Assembly (NCBI GenBank): GCA_019232935.1
Contig: JAFAMZ010000227.1
Span: 1 to 33,668 of the forward strand
DNA length: 33,668 bases
Source: Silvibacterium sp.
GTDB lineage: Bacteria > Acidobacteriota > Terriglobia > Terriglobales > Acidobacteriaceae
Reading direction: 5' to 3'
Part shown: positions 31,665 through 33,668 of the stretch, piece by piece
Layout of the letters: each line of letters begins with the position of its first letter
How positions within the stretch are numbered: position 1 is the first letter of the stretch
Notes under the pieces: model-generated
Databases searched by the model: none
Seen by the model: the letters and a program-made list of their open reading frames with translations, nothing else
Told to the model about the DNA's origin: nothing
Made by a program: the position numbers and the translations under genes

Positions 31665-31822
31665 GAGCTCGACCCCGGTAAGCTCATCCTCGTCCACTGC
31701 AGGGGGATACCGCGGTTCCATAGCGGCCAGCATCCTGCGCCGCGCCGGGATTCCCCGGCATCGCCTACCTCAGCGGAGGCTTCGCCGCATGGCAGGTCTC
31801 GAAAACGGTAGCGGCATCCTGA
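31665..31822 (+). pseudogene. Rhodanese-domain C-terminal remnant, frameshifted
   Basis: Reading across three frames restores a rhodanese active-site region: 'ELDPGKLILVHCRG' (31665-31706), 'YRGSIAASILRRAGIP' (from 31708) and 'GIAYLSGGFAAWQVSKTVAAS' (from 31757) with a stop at 31820. This matches the end of metallo-beta-lactamase/rhodanese fusion proteins. The breaks fall in a G5 run and a C4 run. The upstream part is gone: the CHAT stop lies only 14 nt before. It is not in the ORF track. It most likely marks an old junction where the CHAT genes replaced the 5' part of a rhodanese gene. Confidence 0.75.
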
Positions 31823-31888
31823 CCGAGTCATGCGCCCCTCAAGCTCAGTTCCTATCAAGGCACTTTTCTTTCCTCCGCCCTCCTGTAG

Positions 31889-31962
31889 TTCTGGAAAGCG
31901 CATTGGTTGCGGTGATAATTTTGTGCCCAAGCAAAAGCTCCGCTCGGCTGGTCGTGCGGAGC
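31889..31962 (+). promoter_or_regulatory. Candidate promoter and hairpin before DUF4062-SIR2 gene
   Basis: The 200 nt between the rhodanese remnant and the next gene are richer in A/T than their surroundings. TGATAAT (31913-31919) is a fair -10 box, with only a weak -35 (CTGGAA). A 7-bp hairpin, GCTCCGC / GCGGAGC (31937-31943 and 31956-31962), lies in the presumed leader. This suggests that the DUF4062-SIR2/nSTAND pair can be transcribed separately from the CHAT genes. Confidence 0.25.
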
Positions 31963-32021
31963 CCAGTTAGACCCGGCACCCGAACCCCGCACGCCACTGC
32001 GCCGTATCTTGAGGATTCCGC

Positions 32022-33500
32022 ATGGCCCTGAATCGGCAGCTATCGGTCTTCGTCTCGTCCACAGGAGAAGACCTCCACACCTATCGGCAGGTGGCTCAGC
32101 AGGTCATTCTTGCCCGCGGCTGGTATCCCATCATGAATGAGTACTGGGGCGCCATGTCCAACCCGGTGGTCGAGGCCTGCTGCGAAAAGATGAAAACCGC
32201 CGACCTCGCGCTGCTCATTATGGCTTTCCGGCAGGGTTATGTTCCTAAAATCGAGCAGGGCGGCAACGGAATCGACTCCATCACCGCTCTCGAGATTGAT
32301 TACGCCCGCAAGCACCAGATTCCTATCCTCGCCATCCTGGCCAACAAAAACACCTGGCCCGGCGACCTCTACGAGGACAACCAGACCGCACGCGACTGGG
32401 TAAAGCAGTTCCGCGCCAACCTCAATCTGCCTGCCGACTTCTTTGATCCCGAGCAGTGGAATCCCGCTGCCAAGGAAACCGACCAGCTTCCGCAGTTCCG
32501 CGCTAGAGTGGGCGCCCTGCTCCTGAACTTCCAGCAGGAACTCATCGCTCGCGAAGAAGCAAAAATCTCGGCTGCCGAAGGCCCGGATTTCTTCAGCCGC
32601 GCCTGCGCCGGTGTCCTGGAAGGGACCATCATCCCCTTCGTGGGATCAGGTGTCTACGGCGATAGCGGACTCGGGGCGCCCGCCCTCTCCCAGGCTCTCG
32701 GCGTAGACGCAGGCCGCGATGAATCCTGCCTCGCCACTGCCGCCGAATACATGGAGCGCCACCTCGATTCGCGCCCCGATTTTCTCGGCAAGCTGCATCG
32801 CATCCTCGAAGAGCGCATGGCGCAGATTCCCGCTCCTCCACTCATTTACGAATTGCTGGTTTCCGCCGCGCGCCCGCCACTTATCGTCTCCTCCACCTGC
32901 GATTTGGTTCTCGAGCAATATCTCGAAAGGCAACGCAAGGAATATATCCTCGTCTGTCACATCGTCCGCTCGTACCGGAACGAAAACGACGGGAAGCTGC
33001 TGGTCTTTGATGGAGACAAGCACGAGATCACCGTAGCTGACAAGGTTCGACTTGATCCGGGCAAATACATCATCTATAAACCGCTAGGCTCGCCCCTCCT
33101 GCATGACCGCCTCGATCCCGACCTGGAAATCGACACGGTTGTCATCACAGAGAGCGACCACCTGGTCTTGCTTGGCCGGCTTGAACACGAGATGACTCAG
33201 ATTCCCACCGCGCTCTGCCGGCACCTTCAGCGCCGGCCGCTGCTCTTCGCCGGATATGGTCTCGACGTCTGGCACTACCGCCTTGTCATGCAGGTCTTTC
33301 AGCTCGTGCAGGCGCAGGGATTGCGCCCCACGCCGATTGTCGTCAGGCAGCCCGCCTCTCCCATGGAGGAGATGGTGTGGCATCGGCTCGGTGCAGACAT
33401 TCTGCGCATTTCACCCGACGAATTTGCCCAGCGCGTCCTCGCCAGTCTTGCCCCCGGCCAAAGTCTCCCCCCAGGAAGGAACGGATCCCGTGCTGGCTAG
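32022..33500 (+). CDS. DUF4062 - SIR2-like fusion protein (conflict-system sensor/effector)
   Basis: This 492-residue cytosolic protein has two domains. Residues about 6-110 are DUF4062, a TIR-like fold: 'LSVFVSSTGEDLHTYRQVAQ', 'KMKTADLALLIMAFRQGYVP', 'SITALEIDYARKHQIPILAIL'. Residues about 200-480 follow the SIR2-like pattern: 'IIPFVGSGVYGD' (nucleotide loop, 203-214), 'PLIVSSTCDLVLEQYL' (286-301), 'YIIYKPLGSPLL' (349-360), 'VVITESDHLVLL' and 'LLFAGYGLDVWHYRLVMQ' (407-424). In active SIR2 NADases the second and third of these read T-T-N-x-D and K-L-H-G-S. Here the Asn is Thr292 and the His is Leu355, so catalysis may be lost or altered. The next gene, an nSTAND NTPase, starts 11 nt inside this one, so the two proteins very likely work together, plausibly in phage defence or self/non-self response. 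Confidence 0.82.
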   Translation: MALNRQLSVFVSSTGEDLHTYRQVAQQVILARGWYPIMNEYWGAMSNPVVEACCEKMKTADLALLIMAFRQGYVPKIEQGGNGIDSITALEIDYARKHQIPILAILANKNTWPGDLYEDNQTARDWVKQFRANLNLPADFFDPEQWNPAAKETDQLPQFRARVGALLLNFQQELIAREEAKISAAEGPDFFSRACAGVLEGTIIPFVGSGVYGDSGLGAPALSQALGVDAGRDESCLATAAEYMERHLDSRPDFLGKLHRILEERMAQIPAPPLIYELLVSAARPPLIVSSTCDLVLEQYLERQRKEYILVCHIVRSYRNENDGKLLVFDGDKHEITVADKVRLDPGKYIIYKPLGSPLLHDRLDPDLEIDTVVITESDHLVLLGRLEHEMTQIPTALCRHLQRRPLLFAGYGLDVWHYRLVMQVFQLVQAQGLRPTPIVVRQPASPMEEMVWHRLGADILRISPDEFAQRVLASLAPGQSLPPGRNGSRAG

Positions 33501-33668
33501 CGCTCTCGAAACCCACCAGGCAATATCCCACATCAAAGCTCCCTACGTCGGCCTGCGACCCTTTGAGCGCGCCGAAAGAATCATCTTCTTCGGACGCGAA
33601 CTCGACGCCGTCTACCTCAAGGACAAAATATTCTCCGCGCGCCTGACGCTGCTCTATGCCCCTTCAGG
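33490..33668 (+). CDS. nSTAND1-type NTPase, N-terminal start only
   Basis: A GTG at 33490, preceded by AGGAAGGAACGG, opens a frame that runs off the window end (59 codons visible); it is absent from the ORF track. The product reads 'APYVGLRPFERAERIIFFGRELDAVYLKDKI...LTLLYAPSG', the exact entry sequence of novel STAND NTPases ('PYxGLRPFE..-.xFFGRE', then a strand leading into the Walker A P-loop, cut here at its first residues). STAND proteins oligomerise on sensing a trigger and switch on an effector. The 11-nt overlap with the DUF4062-SIR2 gene points to translational coupling and a joint complex. The effector or sensor domains further downstream cannot be seen. Confidence 0.8.
   Translation, partial: MLASALETHQAISHIKAPYVGLRPFERAERIIFFGRELDAVYLKDKIFSARLTLLYAPS

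Overview
The window looks like chromosome of a Gram-negative soil bacterium, most likely an Acidobacteriota of the Terriglobia/Acidobacteriaceae type. This is inferred from the very large Oar-like TonB receptor with an N-terminal carboxypeptidase-regulatory domain, the GH127-type Tat-exported glycosidase, the CHAT/ECF-sigma gene set and the GC-rich codon usage. No rRNA, tRNA, CRISPR array or insertion sequence was recognised.

Layout. (1) 1-4211: the end of a GH24-like lysozyme gene converges on a minus-strand run of a cytochrome c protein with a molybdopterin-oxidoreductase-like domain, a DUF2165 membrane protein and a Tat-exported GH127 beta-L-arabinofuranosidase. (2) 4303-19617: an apparent uptake-and-degradation locus for a small nitrogen compound. 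A plus-strand operon (RidA-like, acetamidase/formamidase, AtzH-like) is followed by an outer-membrane TonB receptor. A seven-gene, mostly translationally coupled minus-strand operon follows (nucleoside deaminase, FAD oxidase, creatininase-family amidohydrolase, CocE/NonD hydrolase, ABC ATPase, ABC permease, DUF3891). Divergent from it run an AtzE-like amidase and the NMT1/THI5-like solute-binding lipoprotein of the same ABC transporter. (3) 19614-26506: core metabolism, with a degenerate receiver-domain protein, full-length metH, a stand-alone nuoI, a twice-frameshifted molybdopterin-like gene and a class III aminotransferase. (4) 26643-33668: a regulatory/conflict module of ECF sigma factor, zinc-finger membrane anti-sigma factor, unknown protein, CHAT-protease TPR lipoprotein, a decayed rhodanese remnant, a DUF4062-SIR2-like fusion and the start of an nSTAND1 NTPase cut off by the window end.

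Two parts best fit the request for an undescribed system. The first is the 15-kb catabolic locus: outer-membrane and inner-membrane uptake plus deamination, oxidation, ring-opening and amide hydrolysis, with an unknown substrate. The second is the CHAT / DUF4062-SIR2 / nSTAND module, in which the SIR2-like domain seems to have lost the residues used by NAD-cleaving relatives. All functional assignments come from reading motifs by eye; no database search was possible.
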